64,000 nt of DNA from VXPQ01 sp965248175. GTDB taxonomy: Bacteria > Bacteroidota > Rhodothermia > Rhodothermales > VXPQ01. The first letter of the stretch is position 1, and each line of letters starts with the position of its first letter. Where the stretch lies: the NCBI GenBank assembly GCA_965248175.1, contig OZ252093.1, positions 744,001 through 808,000 on the forward strand. Direction: 5' to 3'. The translations under genes were made by a program, and so were the position numbers. The notes under the pieces were generated by a model. The model saw nothing but the letters and a program-made list of their open reading frames with translations, had not been told where the DNA came from and did not search any database. Below, in pieces: positions 17,735-26,097 of this stretch.

Positions 17735-17834
17735 GTAATAATACGATATTTATTCCTTCTTGTCAACAATTCCTTATAATTCCCGTAATAATACGATATT
17801 TATTCCCTCTTGTCAACAATTCCTTATAACTCCC
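17735..17834. repeat. tandem duplicated right end of the IS1595 element (2 x 50 bp)
   Basis: Two 50-bp units, 17735-17784 and 17785-17834, each starting GTAATAATACGATATTTATT and ending with a right inverted repeat (...CCTTATAATTCCC and ...CCTTATAACTCCC). They differ at two positions. Copy A stops after the first 8 bases of this unit. Confidence 0.9.
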
Positions 17835-17890
17835 ATTTTTTATAAGTTATTATTTTATAAATATTTATAACTAATATGCGGGGTGTCAAG

Positions 17891-18298
17891 TTAGGGACTT
17901 GTTCGTTGCATTTGCTCAAAAAACTTCTTCCAAGCATCCCAATCCAACTTGGACATGGTGAAATATTCGCCGATCATACTTTTAAGCCTCGACGGATCGC
18001 GTTTAAGCGTATATCTCGGTTTTAACTTCACCGCTTCTGGAAATCCCTGATCTTCAGCCCGATAAAGCCATTTTTCCCCTTCCTTGAAGCTCTCATCGTC
18101 GAAGTTCTCATCGTCTTTGGTCACCATGACCTTAAGCAGTAACAACATGCCCAATGTGAATTGCGCCCCAGGATGATTTTGTTCATCTGCGGCACGGCGA
18201 AAGCACTCCATTGCTTTGGGAAAGTCTTGCGGAAAACCCCCAAGGCCCCTTTCGTACATTTTTCCCTGTTTGTAATCGTCTAATTGGGAATCTTTCAT
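17891..18298 (-). CDS. Sel1-like repeat protein
   Basis: 135 residues. Contains at least two Sel1-type alpha-alpha repeats: YERGLGGFPQDFPKAMECFRR..A and GAQFTLGMLLLL...EGEKWLYRAEDQGFPEA. There is no signal peptide, so it is probably cytosolic. Such repeats bind other proteins; no enzyme domain is present. The C-terminal third (KRDPSRLKSMIGEYFTMSK) does not follow the repeat. It is the first gene right of the composite transposon and starts a run of decaying accessory genes. It is intact itself, but short. Confidence 0.65.
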   Translation of the reverse strand: MKDSQLDDYKQGKMYERGLGGFPQDFPKAMECFRRAADEQNHPGAQFTLGMLLLLKVMVTKDDENFDDESFKEGEKWLYRAEDQGFPEAVKLKPRYTLKRDPSRLKSMIGEYFTMSKLDWDAWKKFFEQMQRTSP

Positions 18299-18352
18299 GG
18301 TTTCATATTCTGTTTAGGTTAATACAGTTCTCCCCGATTTAGAGCGACAATT

Positions 18353-18401
18353 TACGGGCTTGCGCGATGGGGTAAAGACCGAGACTATTCTCTCTTGATC
18401 C
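18353..18401 (+). repeat. 49-bp direct repeat, left copy
   Basis: TACGGGCTTGCGCGAT... matches 19321-19369 at 44 of 49 positions in the same orientation. The two copies flank the frameshifted TPR gene on both sides. Confidence 0.85.
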
Positions 18402-18466
18402 CGCAGCCAACTGCTTCACAAGCTGGCTGACAGGATCGACGTACCCTTAGCACTTGGCGGTTCAGG

Positions 18467-19261
18467 CTAGTTTGCGGCCGAAGCTGTCTCCATCTCTTCG
18501 AGTGACGGGAGCAGCGTGTGCTGCACCCATCCGAACTCGGGGTTTATCTCAAGCGCCCGCTCGAATGCCGTCCGGGCCCCTCCAGATCGCCCTGGTCCAT
18601 AAAAACAATCCCGAGTCGCGCATACGTATCCTCGTGACCCCATGATGGCAAGACAGGATCTTCCACCACTTCTTCCTCGAAGAGGCGAGCCGCTCTGTGC
18701 AGCCCGTCCAGTGCGCGATCCTTGTTACCTCCCACAATGCGCGGGAGATTTATAGTCAGTAATAGCCTTCAATAGCACAACCCTCGGATTATCGGGTGCG
18801 ATTTCCCGAGCTCTGGACATAGCTCTGCTGAACTTGCGGCCCAGGGACACGGCTTGCAGGGGTCTCACCGTAATCTTCTGGGCATATGCGGCCGAAAGCA
18901 TTAACCATCCTTCGGCAAAAACTTCGTCCCGATCTGTCGCCGCTTCAAGATGGTCAATGGCGTAGTTGACGTACTCCAGGATTTTACGATTGTGGTCCGA
19001 GCCATCCAGCTCTGCCAGAATGTTGGCCAACTCACTTGCCGCCGACGCGGCATAGTAATGGGCGAATATGGCCAGACTATCGTCAATGACAGCTTGCTCG
19101 AAAAGCGCGCGGACCTCGAGGAGTTTGTCCTGATCGTCATGATTGGCTCCGTCCGCCAGCATCTCCTTGCCTTCGAGCAGTAGCTGCCTGACCGACTGCG
19201 CTTGAACGGGTGCGCTAAATGCAACAAGTGCCGCAAATACAACGATGACCGAATTCCGCAT
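18467..19261 (-). pseudogene. secreted TPR protein, two frameshifts
   Basis: From ATG 19261 the frame gives a signal peptide (MRNSVIVVFAALVAFSAPVQA) and a TPR-like helical protein, SVRQLLLEGKEMLADGA onward. At ~18738 the frame must shift by one base at a CCC run to continue into GGNKDRALDGLHRAARLFEE and YARLGIVFMDQGDLEG. At ~18577 it must shift back at a GGGG/CCC run to continue as ARTAFERALEINPEFGWVQH and stop at 18467. The rejoined product is ~264 residues with a clear final TPR. Either the gene is dead or the two homopolymer errors are sequencing faults. An intact frame may also be read up to 18725 as a 178-residue product. Confidence 0.7.
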
Positions 19262-19320
19262 GCTCCCTTTGCGCCAGAAAAAAGTGAGACAGTTCAACAT
19301 AATAATGCGGAATGATACGG

Positions 19321-19369
19321 TACGGGCTTGCGCGATTGGTTAAAGACCGGGACTCTTCTCCCTTGATCC
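19321..19369 (+). repeat. 49-bp direct repeat, right copy
   Basis: Partner of 18353-18401. It lies just upstream of the TPR gene start (19261) and inside the truncated end of the DUF1801 frame. Confidence 0.85.
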
Positions 19370-19429
19370 TTTTCCAACAACGTTTTGGAGCATGGAATCG
19401 TTTCCCCTCAAGCATCTCTTTCACTGTCA

Positions 19430-19502
19430 GCACCTGCTGGAGCGCAACGCGACTGTCCCGGTCCAGGCAAGCCAGGTATTCATCGATTGTGCGAGGTTTC
19501 AC
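19430..19502 (-). pseudogene. DUF1801 protein, N-terminal stub
   Basis: From a GTG at 19502 the frame reads MKPRTIDEYLACLDRD followed by VALQQVL, the typical start of DUF1801 (YdhG/Fra-type) proteins. After ~25 residues the similarity stops and unrelated sequence, including one of the 49-bp repeats, follows. It begins 17 bp after the stop of the LOG gene, so the two formed an operon before decay. Confidence 0.5.
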
Positions 19503-19698
19503 GGTTCGGTACTACCTTCTTACGGGACCCGTTTGCGGGTCCGCCTGGACTCGCCCAGAATCCACTGGGGCTTCAGATCGAGATGGAATTGCGTGTTGGC
19601 CGCTTTGACGATGGTGGAAACGGCTTCCTCAGGGGAGTCGGTAATCACCCACCGAGCGGTGTCCTCTGAGCTGATCGTTCGGGACTTATATACCAAAG

Positions 19699-19953
19699 GA
19701 TACTCTGATCAAAACCACTTCGCTCAGCACTTCACTTTCGCGCATAAAGGACGTCATGATTCCATCGTTGAAATCAGCGAGAAACACTGCGGATTCGGAG
19801 CATCGCGGTCGGGAAGTGCCCTTCGGGAGGGTGCGAGGGGCACGCTGGCCGCGTCATTCCTCATTATGTGGGGCCTGCTGCCACACTGCTTCGTCATTCC
19901 TTGCCAGCGCACCCCTCTCACCCTCTGATCTTTGCGGACTTAATCAGAGTATC
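19699..19953. mobile_element. 255-bp miniature element nested in the miniature element
   Basis: The ends are GATACTCTGATCAA (19699) and the complement of GATACTCTGATTAA (ending 19953), an inverted repeat with one mismatch. It is flanked by CCAAAG at 19693-19698 and 19954-19959. Without it, the outer left end reads on as ...CCAAAGTAACCA, which extends the match to the outer right end. It also has an internal stem, ~19830-19852 with ~19905-19928. No coding capacity seen. Confidence 0.65.
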
Positions 19954-19979
19954 CCAAAGTAACCAAACTCTAAAGGACC

Positions 19980-20213
19980 ATGCCCGGACAAGTTAGCGAA
20001 AGCTCACACGGCCCTGGATGCCGTTCGCCGTATGTGCCCTCGTGGTGTTACCCCAATAACACCCCGAAGATGTGCCCATGTGGGCATCACGAAGGCTATC
20101 ATAGCGACACGAACATATGCATCAATGCTGATTTATGTGGATGTGCCTGCCTTCCCGCAGAGTGCCGAACTTCGGATGCCGAATTTTTGTGCGATCTGCC
20201 AGACCTGCCTTGA
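19980..20213 (+). CDS. Cys-rich small protein carried by the miniature element
   Basis: 77 residues with 10 cysteines. The core CPCGHHEGYHSD...C...CGCAC has the spacing of a small zinc-binding knuckle (CxCGH, a further His, then a CxC cluster). The frame starts 43 bp after the end of a nested insert and fills most of the outer element, ending 6 bp before its right inverted repeat. No hydrophobic segment is present. I do not recognise the function; it could be a passenger gene or a chance frame in a repeated element. The paired Cys/His spacing argues against chance. Confidence 0.4.
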   Translation: MPGQVSESSHGPGCRSPYVPSWCYPNNTPKMCPCGHHEGYHSDTNICINADLCGCACLPAECRTSDAEFLCDLPDLP

Positions 20214-20881
20214 TGGTTACTTTGGTATATAAGTCCCGATCGTTCCCTCGCGAACCATGGTGTGGGAGACGAAGTCGATCATCTCCGCCCAGTACTCGGC
20301 GCCCATCACGACGACCGGCAACTCCAATATCTTCCCCGTCTGCACCAGTGTAAGCGTTTCAAAAATCTCGTCCAGGGTGCCAAAACCACCCGGCAGAACC
20401 ACGAATGCATAGGAGTATTTGACCAGCATCACCTTGCGAACAAAAAAGTGTTTGAACTCCACCCACTGGTCCAGATAGCGATTGCGTTCCTGCTCCTGGG
20501 GAAGCTCAATGCTGCAGCCGATGCTGCGTCCGCCCGCCTCTTGGGCTCCGCGGTTGGCGGCCTCCATAATGCCGGGCCCTCCTCCGGTCATCACAGTGAA
20601 CCCTGCGCCGGCCAGTTCGCTACCCACCTGTCGTGCCAGCTGGTAGTAGACGTGATCTTCGGGGAAACGAGCCGATCCGAAAACCGTCACGCAAGGCCCG
20701 ACAAAATGCAGCTTGCGAAAGCCCCGGAGGAACTCGAGAAAAATGCGCCCGGCTCGGATCAGTTCGGCCAGCCGCCTGCCCGGTCCACTCAGGAAAAAGC
20801 GTTCCTCCAGCGTGCTGTTTTCAGAGCGTGCCGATCCTGGAGGTATGTTCTTCGATGTTTTCACTTGCCGGGGTTGATGTT

Positions 20882-20989
20882 ATGAGCAATGTGGTCGAGT
20901 CGCTCAACTACGGCCTGCGCAGGATCGTCAAGGACAAAGATGCTTTTCGGAACGGCGAGGCACTCATGAAATGGGTAATTGCCGGGAAA
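20882..20989 (+). pseudogene. IS256-family transposase, C-terminal stub
   Basis: The frame MSNVVESLNYGLRRIVKDKD followed by AFRNGEALMKWV resembles the conserved end of IS256/Mutator transposases (TNxIESLNxxLRxxxKxRGxFPxxEAAL). Nothing upstream continues the protein, so this is a remnant of about 35 residues. It lies just upstream of the divergent LOG gene start. Confidence 0.42.
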
Positions 20990-21125
20990 AATAATATACC
21001 GTATTACCCCTGTTTGTCAGGTATGGTCTATAAGCTCCGATGTTTTTAAATAAGTCTTTATTTTTCAGGAATTTATAATTGACATGAAGGTTGGTCCGGG
21101 AAAGTTTCCAGAGCAAGCACCCGCG

Positions 21126-21584
21126 TTATCGCCTCCAGAATTTGAATCTGCGCTTGGCCTTCCTCAACTCGAACCTAACCGGTATATCTATCCGAACACT
21201 GACCGGCTCGAGTCTACCGGTTTTATATGACGAGATGCCCGGATTGAACTGTGCCTGGCGCACTACGCGTAGCGCTTCCTCATCACAACCGCCACCAATA
21301 CCCCTCTTAACTACCGGATCTTCTACAAGGCCCTTCTCATTGACGACAATCGTCACTATAACTTCTCCCTCAATACCGTTCACATAGGCAGAATCGGGAT
21401 ACTGTATTAACTTCTGCAAGGACCTTTGCCCTCCAATCAGTTCAGGCATTTTCTCCACAATGATCCAACCTTCAGGCAGCTCCGGCTTCTGCTCCTGGCC
21501 CATATACTTCCCGGCACAGCCCCCAAGTATGACTACTCCGATCAGGGCCGCAAGCCTTCGCCATGTAGATCGTTTTCTGCGCAT
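21126..21584 (-). CDS. TonB C-terminal domain lipoprotein
   Basis: 152 residues. The N terminus has a lipoprotein signal: positively charged start, LAALIGVVILGGCAG with the Cys of the lipobox. Residues ~50-145 form a TonB C-terminal domain: PELIGGQRSLQKLIQYPDSA, then VNGIEGEVIVTIVVNEKG, GIGGGCDEEALRVVRQAQFNPG and a final strand VSVRIDIPVRF. Such single-domain proteins are common in Bacteroidota and resemble the energy-transducing part of TonB, though this one lacks the membrane helix and proline-rich linker. There is no TonB-dependent receptor nearby. Intact, within an otherwise decaying region. Confidence 0.82.
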   Translation of the reverse strand: MRRKRSTWRRLAALIGVVILGGCAGKYMGQEQKPELPEGWIIVEKMPELIGGQRSLQKLIQYPDSAYVNGIEGEVIVTIVVNEKGLVEDPVVKRGIGGGCDEEALRVVRQAQFNPGISSYKTGRLEPVSVRIDIPVRFELRKAKRRFKFWRR

Positions 21585-21665
21585 TCTATTCCCGGTAAGG
21601 TCAAGTCATTCCGGCAACTTTTCCTGTATAATCCCCCTGGCGCTACTATGCACAAATTCCCATTC

Positions 21666-22277
21666 CTATCGTATAGCTACTTTCGCGCATAACTCCGACC
21701 GGTGTAGATTCCGGTCGAGTCCAGGCGGACTCGCAAGTGGACACAGGCGCAGCATTCCGTGAATCATGGCGCCGCCCTCTGCAGCGTGATCCCATACCTT
21801 CGCCTCCTGTTCCCATAGCGCTGCCTCCTGCTCCCATATTTCCGCTGCGCGTTCCTGAGCTTCCACGATTTTCCACCACCTCTCCGTGGTTTCAATCCGC
21901 GCCATATAGGACGCCTCCACCGCCAATTTGCGCGCCTTTTCCGCGTGCTGCAACGCCTCCGACGACGATGCTCGCGCTTGCACCGCCAATGCGTCATATT
22001 CTGCTGCATTCCGGGAATCATTACGGACCGCCCGCGCCAGGGTGGTGAATGTCCCCGGACGTTGCGCTCTCACCTTTTTCCTCTCGGCCTCTTCTCGTAG
22101 ATCATGATCATCTATTGGACCGCCGGTTGTCCCGTCCCATGTTTGCCCTTGCGCTGCACAGGGCAGCATAGCAAGCATAATCCCCAGGGTCATAATTTTT
22201 GCGCCCTGCATGACGCTTGCGGATACGGATCGCTTCATTGCTTTGCACCTTGTTGTGGAGCCCTGCATCTGGTTCAT
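21666..22277 (-). CDS. hypothetical secreted coiled-coil protein
   Basis: 203 residues. A signal peptide is likely from the internal Met 14 (MKRSVSASVMQGAKIMTLG...MLPCAAQG). Residues ~60-165 are rich in Ala, Glu, Lys and Trp with a heptad-like pattern (EALQHAEKARKLAVEA, repeated WEQEA), suggesting a long coiled coil. The last ~30 residues (LCPLASPPGLDRN...) look unlike the rest, and a small palindrome is embedded there, so the 3' end may be altered. I recognise no family. Its ATG overlaps the stop of the winged-helix stub upstream. Confidence 0.5.
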   Translation of the reverse strand: MNQMQGSTTRCKAMKRSVSASVMQGAKIMTLGIMLAMLPCAAQGQTWDGTTGGPIDDHDLREEAERKKVRAQRPGTFTTLARAVRNDSRNAAEYDALAVQARASSSEALQHAEKARKLAVEASYMARIETTERWWKIVEAQERAAEIWEQEAALWEQEAKVWDHAAEGGAMIHGMLRLCPLASPPGLDRNLHRSELCAKVAIR

Positions 22278-22384
22278 GCCTCCTGGATTCGTCTCAAGTA
22301 TTCGCTTCCTGTCGGCGTCAGGCGGTAGCGCGGCTTGTCCGGGATAGTCCTTTCAATCAGGCCGGCCTGCAGAGGCGATCCGGG
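22274..22384 (-). pseudogene. winged-helix C-terminal stub (RecG/AlbA-like putative regulator)
   Basis: The frame reads SPLQAGLIERTIPDKPRYRL then TPTGSEYLRRIQEA and a stop at 22274. This is the typical last winged-helix segment (LxxAGLIERTIPDKPxxxxxxYRLTxxG) of the large family of ATP-dependent DNA helicase-related or Fic-associated regulators. Upstream sequence does not continue the protein, so only ~35 residues remain. The stop overlaps the next gene's ATG (ATGA). Confidence 0.45.
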
Positions 22385-22708
22385 GCTGATTCCGGATCAG
22401 CGGAGCCAAATATTGAATTTCTCGTGGTCGAAGTCCTCCGGGTATCTGAATTGAGGGCAGAGGGATAAAGACGGGAGACTTTTTCTGAATTTCAGCGAGG
22501 GGCCTTTGTCTTGCCGCATGTCGATCCGTGGGGGCAGGGATCCGAATCCTCGAAGCGTATATGACATGGTACGACACGGGAATGCAATGTTCCTTCCCCG
22601 CCTGGCGAACCTCTCGACCCGTTTCGTCGTTTTTCGACGCGCCCGGTACGCGGACGCTCGCCACACCGCAGCAGCCCGCGTCTTTTTCCACAAAACCCGT
22701 TCGACCTC
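22385..22708. other. non-coding stretch upstream of mfd
   Basis: About 320 bp with no frame I can support on either strand. It separates the decayed accessory island from mfd and must hold the mfd promoter, but I see no convincing -35/-10 pair. Confidence 0.5.
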
Positions 22709-25700
22709 GTGGCTCTTGCTTCGATCCGCAGGCAACTGGCCTCCACGGATACCTTTCTCAAGGCGTCCGTATGGTGCAAGCAGATGGACCCCGGAGCGCC
22801 TTCCACGCTTCAGGTGAAAGGGCTGGCCGGATCCGTCTCGTCTTTTTTACTTGGACAGCTCCACGAAACCGCAAGGGCGTCGAAGACCCTCTGCGTCTAC
22901 ATAGCGCCGGATGAAGAAATGGCGGCCTGGGCCTTCGGAGACATTGCCCAGCTTGTCGAGGAAGACCAGGGCGCCGTGCGGCTGCCGGCCACGGGACACA
23001 AACCCTACGACGCCGAACAACTGGACGATCCGGCCCCGCTCATTGCCCGGGGCGATGTGCTCCAGCAGATAACGGAAGGATTCCGCGGCCTCGTCGTAAC
23101 CAGTGTCGAGGCGCTCGTGGAAATGGCCCCGGCGACGGAAACGATCCAAAACGAGACGATTTCCATCGCTTCGGGAGCAGTATTCCCACCCGAGGACCTT
23201 GCAAACCGTCTTGTTGAACTGGGCTTCGAGCATGCCGAGTTCGTGGAACGGCCCGGAGAAATAGCGCTCCGGGGCGGCATACTCGACATCTATCCGTTTA
23301 CCGGCTCGTGGCCGGTCCGGGCGGAATTCTTCGGCGACGAGATAGAATCCCTGCGCGAATTCGACCCCGCCTCGCAACGATCCGTCAGCCGCCTGACCGT
23401 TGCCCGCCTCGTTCCGAATATGGGAAGCGACTTGTCCGGCAAAAGTGCGCACGCCCCCATCTTCGAACAATTCCCTGAACGAACCCTGCTCGTCACCACG
23501 GACGAAGAAGGTCTCATAGAAAAAACCGCCGAACTGTTCGATGCTGCTGCAAAAGCCTGGCGCCATACGCTGGAGGAAAACAGCGAGGCGCCCGCCCCCG
23601 CTGCACGGTATCTCTCGGCCGAAACCTTCGAGCAATCACTGCTCCGGTACAATCGGATGCTGCTCGGTTCGTTCGCCAGCGCCGGCGAAGACATCCTCCA
23701 ATTCGACGCAGCGCCGCAACCGGATTTCAATGGAAATATCCGTCTCCTGCGTACCCGTATTCTGACCAATGCCGAACACGGCGCCAACACGTTTATCCTC
23801 TGCGATAGCCGGGGACAGGAGGTCCGCCTCTCCGAACTGCTCGACGACGAGGCAGCACAACAAAGCGTCCGGCTCTCCATCGAATCGCTGCACGAAGGGT
23901 TCGAAATCCCTTCGCTCGGCCTCGCCGTCTACACGGATCACCAGATATTCAACCGGTACCACCGGCCCTCCGTACGCGGGCAAAAGAAACGCTACGGCGG
24001 CCTTAGCCTGCAGGCGCTCAAGAATCTCTCGCCCGGCGATTTCGTGGTCCATGTGGATTACGGCATCGGGCGGTTCGCCGGACTCCATCGCATTACTGTG
24101 CGCGAAAAACAACAGGAATCCGTCAAAGTGCTTTTTCGGGACGAAGATGTCCTGTATGTCAATGTCAACGCGCTCCACAAACTCCACAAATACTCGGGCA
24201 AGGATGGTCGTCCACCCACGCTCACCAAACTCGGTTCCGGGCAATGGGAACGCACGAAATCCCGCACCAGGAGCAAGGTCAAGGACATTGCGCGTGACCT
24301 GATCGCGCTCTACGCAAAGCGGAAGCAATCCACCGGTGTCGCCTTTTCTTCGGACACGGTCTGGCAACGGGAAATGGAAGCCTCGTTCCGCTACGAAGAC
24401 ACGCCGGATCAGACCACCGCGACGGATTCCGTCAAAAGCGACATGGAAGCTCCGGTACCTATGGACCGGCTCATCTGCGGAGACGTCGGGTTCGGCAAAA
24501 CGGAAGTTGCTGTCCGGGCAGCGTTCAAGGCCGTGCAGGACGGCAAACAGGTGGCGGTACTGGTACCCACAACAATCCTTGCCGTACAACATCTCGAAAC
24601 CTTCTCGAAAAGGCTGGACAAGTACCCGGTAAACGTGGAAATGATGTCGCGTTTCCGTTCCGGCGCCGTGCAAAAGCAGATCGTCAAGAAGATCGCAGAA
24701 GGGGCCGTCGACATCGTGGTGGGGACGCATCGCCTGACATCGCAGGATATCCGGTTCAAGGACCTGGGGCTGCTCATTATCGACGAGGAGCAGCGCTTCG
24801 GGGTAGCCGTCAAGGAGCGCCTGCGAAAATTACGCGCCGAAGTGGACACGCTGACCCTTACGGCGACGCCCATTCCCCGAACGCTCCAGTTCTCGCTGCT
24901 GGGCGCCCGCGATTTGTCGCTCGTCACAACGCCGCCACCGAACCGGCGACCCGTCAACACCGAGATTCACACCTTCGACAGGAACCTGATCCGGGACGCG
25001 ATCCTGTACGAAATCAGCCGAGGGGGACAGGTGTTCTTCCTGCACAACAACATCTGTAATATCGACGAAATGGCTGATAGCCTGCGCCTCATCGCGCCGG
25101 ATGTGCGCATGCGGACGGCGCACGGGCAAATGAAATCGAGCGAGCTGGAGCGGGTCATGGCAGACTTTGTTGCAGGGCGTTTCGATGTACTCGTCAGCAC
25201 CAGTATCATCGAGAACGGTCTCGACATACCCAACTCCAATACGATCATCATCAATCGGGCCGATCGGTTCGGACTCGCTGAACTGCACCAGTTACGCGGG
25301 CGTGTCGGGCGCTCGGATCGGAAGGCCTTCTGCTACTTGCTCGTTTCGTCCATCCACGGGCTTACGCGCGAGGCGCGGCGAAGGCTGCAGGCCGTCGAAG
25401 AGTTCTCCGAGCTCGGGAGCGGCTTCAACCTGGCCATGCGCGACATGGACATCCGAGGGGCCGGAAATCTCCTCGGGGGCGAGCAAAGCGGCTTTATCGA
25501 AGAGGTAGGCTTCGAAACCTACCACAAGATTCTCGAAGAGGCCGTGCTGGAACTCCGGGAAGAGGAATTCTCGGACGTGCTGGACAACGAAAAGGCTCCA
25601 GCCGTACCCGAAACCACGGTGGATATCGAGGAGGACGCTTTCATCCCGGAGCGTTACGTCTCGAACAACGTAGAGCGCCTGAATATCTACCGCCGCATCA

Positions 25701-26080
25701 GCGAAGCCGCAGACGCTCCGGCGCTGGCGGTTATCCGCGACGAGATGCAAGACCGCTTCGGCGCCCTCCCCGCCGAAGTGGATCACCTGTTTGCCGCTGC
25801 CGAAATGAAATTCCTCGGCCAGATGCTGCGCCTGTCCAGAGTGCTTTTCAAAAACGAGCGGCTTTTTCTATACATGCCGTCCCAGGAAAGCGATCCGTAT
25901 TTCCACGAGCAGCTCTTCTACGATTTTCTCGAGCGGCTGAGCGGGCTGGACCGGAGGTATGTATTGAAAGAAACGAAAAGCCTGACGCTGCGGGCGATTG
26001 TACAGGAGGTGCCGAGGCTTTCCGACGCCCAAAAGATTCTGCGCCGCCTGCAACCCGAACCGGCGAAAACGGCGGCATAA
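22709..26080 (+). CDS. mfd: transcription-repair coupling factor
   Basis: 1123 residues from a GTG at 22709. Mfd removes RNA polymerase stalled at lesions and recruits UvrA. Domains in order: UvrB-like N-terminal module (RLVELGFEHAEFVERPGE, then ALRGGILDIYPF), the RNA-polymerase-interacting CarD-like domain (SPGDFVVHVDYGIGRFAGLH), then the RecG-type translocase with Walker A GDVGFGKTEVAVRAAF, DEEQ box IIDEEQRFGV, TATPIPRTL, and motif VI QLRGRVGRS. The TRG region and C-terminal domain (D7) follow. Length is normal (1100-1160). The start is supported by homology beginning around QLASTDTFL; no ATG is available nearby. Confidence 0.95.
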   Translation: MALASIRRQLASTDTFLKASVWCKQMDPGAPSTLQVKGLAGSVSSFLLGQLHETARASKTLCVYIAPDEEMAAWAFGDIAQLVEEDQGAVRLPATGHKPYDAEQLDDPAPLIARGDVLQQITEGFRGLVVTSVEALVEMAPATETIQNETISIASGAVFPPEDLANRLVELGFEHAEFVERPGEIALRGGILDIYPFTGSWPVRAEFFGDEIESLREFDPASQRSVSRLTVARLVPNMGSDLSGKSAHAPIFEQFPERTLLVTTDEEGLIEKTAELFDAAAKAWRHTLEENSEAPAPAARYLSAETFEQSLLRYNRMLLGSFASAGEDILQFDAAPQPDFNGNIRLLRTRILTNAEHGANTFILCDSRGQEVRLSELLDDEAAQQSVRLSIESLHEGFEIPSLGLAVYTDHQIFNRYHRPSVRGQKKRYGGLSLQALKNLSPGDFVVHVDYGIGRFAGLHRITVREKQQESVKVLFRDEDVLYVNVNALHKLHKYSGKDGRPPTLTKLGSGQWERTKSRTRSKVKDIARDLIALYAKRKQSTGVAFSSDTVWQREMEASFRYEDTPDQTTATDSVKSDMEAPVPMDRLICGDVGFGKTEVAVRAAFKAVQDGKQVAVLVPTTILAVQHLETFSKRLDKYPVNVEMMSRFRSGAVQKQIVKKIAEGAVDIVVGTHRLTSQDIRFKDLGLLIIDEEQRFGVAVKERLRKLRAEVDTLTLTATPIPRTLQFSLLGARDLSLVTTPPPNRRPVNTEIHTFDRNLIRDAILYEISRGGQVFFLHNNICNIDEMADSLRLIAPDVRMRTAHGQMKSSELERVMADFVAGRFDVLVSTSIIENGLDIPNSNTIIINRADRFGLAELHQLRGRVGRSDRKAFCYLLVSSIHGLTREARRRLQAVEEFSELGSGFNLAMRDMDIRGAGNLLGGEQSGFIEEVGFETYHKILEEAVLELREEEFSDVLDNEKAPAVPETTVDIEEDAFIPERYVSNNVERLNIYRRISEAADAPALAVIRDEMQDRFGALPAEVDHLFAAAEMKFLGQMLRLSRVLFKNERLFLYMPSQESDPYFHEQLFYDFLERLSGLDRRYVLKETKSLTLRAIVQEVPRLSDAQKILRRLQPEPAKTAA

Positions 26081-26097
26081 GCGCCCGACAGGCCGGA

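Larger units (their letters stand above)
19681..20237. mobile_element. 557-bp miniature IS1595-like element inserted in the LOG gene
   Basis: The ends are perfect 18-bp inverted repeats, GGGACTTATATACCAAAG at 19681-19698 and its complement at 20220-20237, flanked by an 8-bp direct repeat GATCGTTC (19673-19680, 20238-20245). No transposase is inside. After removal of a nested 255-bp insert it is ~300 bp and consists mostly of one Cys-rich frame. End sequence and duplication length match the IS1595 elements nearby. Confidence 0.87.
19520..20864 (-). pseudogene. LOG-family (TIGR00730) protein gene, split by a miniature transposon
   Basis: The 5' part (20864 to ~20238) encodes the LOG fold with FGSARFPEDHVYY, the PGGxGTxxE signature as LPGGFGTLDEIFETL and the active-site GGGPGIMEAANRGA. 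LOG proteins hydrolyse nucleoside 5'-monophosphates to free base and ribose phosphate. At MVREGTI the frame enters an inserted element and stops (…GTYIPK). Beyond the element, from 19680, the frame resumes exactly in register as SSEDTARWVITDSPEEA and ends at 19520. Removing the element plus one 8-bp GATCGTTC copy restores a ~270-residue protein of normal length. The truncated 215-residue form keeps both motifs and might fold. Confidence 0.88.

Noticed and set aside
22528..22914. Overlapping plus-strand frame at the mfd start
   Set aside because: It is out of frame with mfd and gives no recognisable protein; mfd homology begins from the GTG at 22709.
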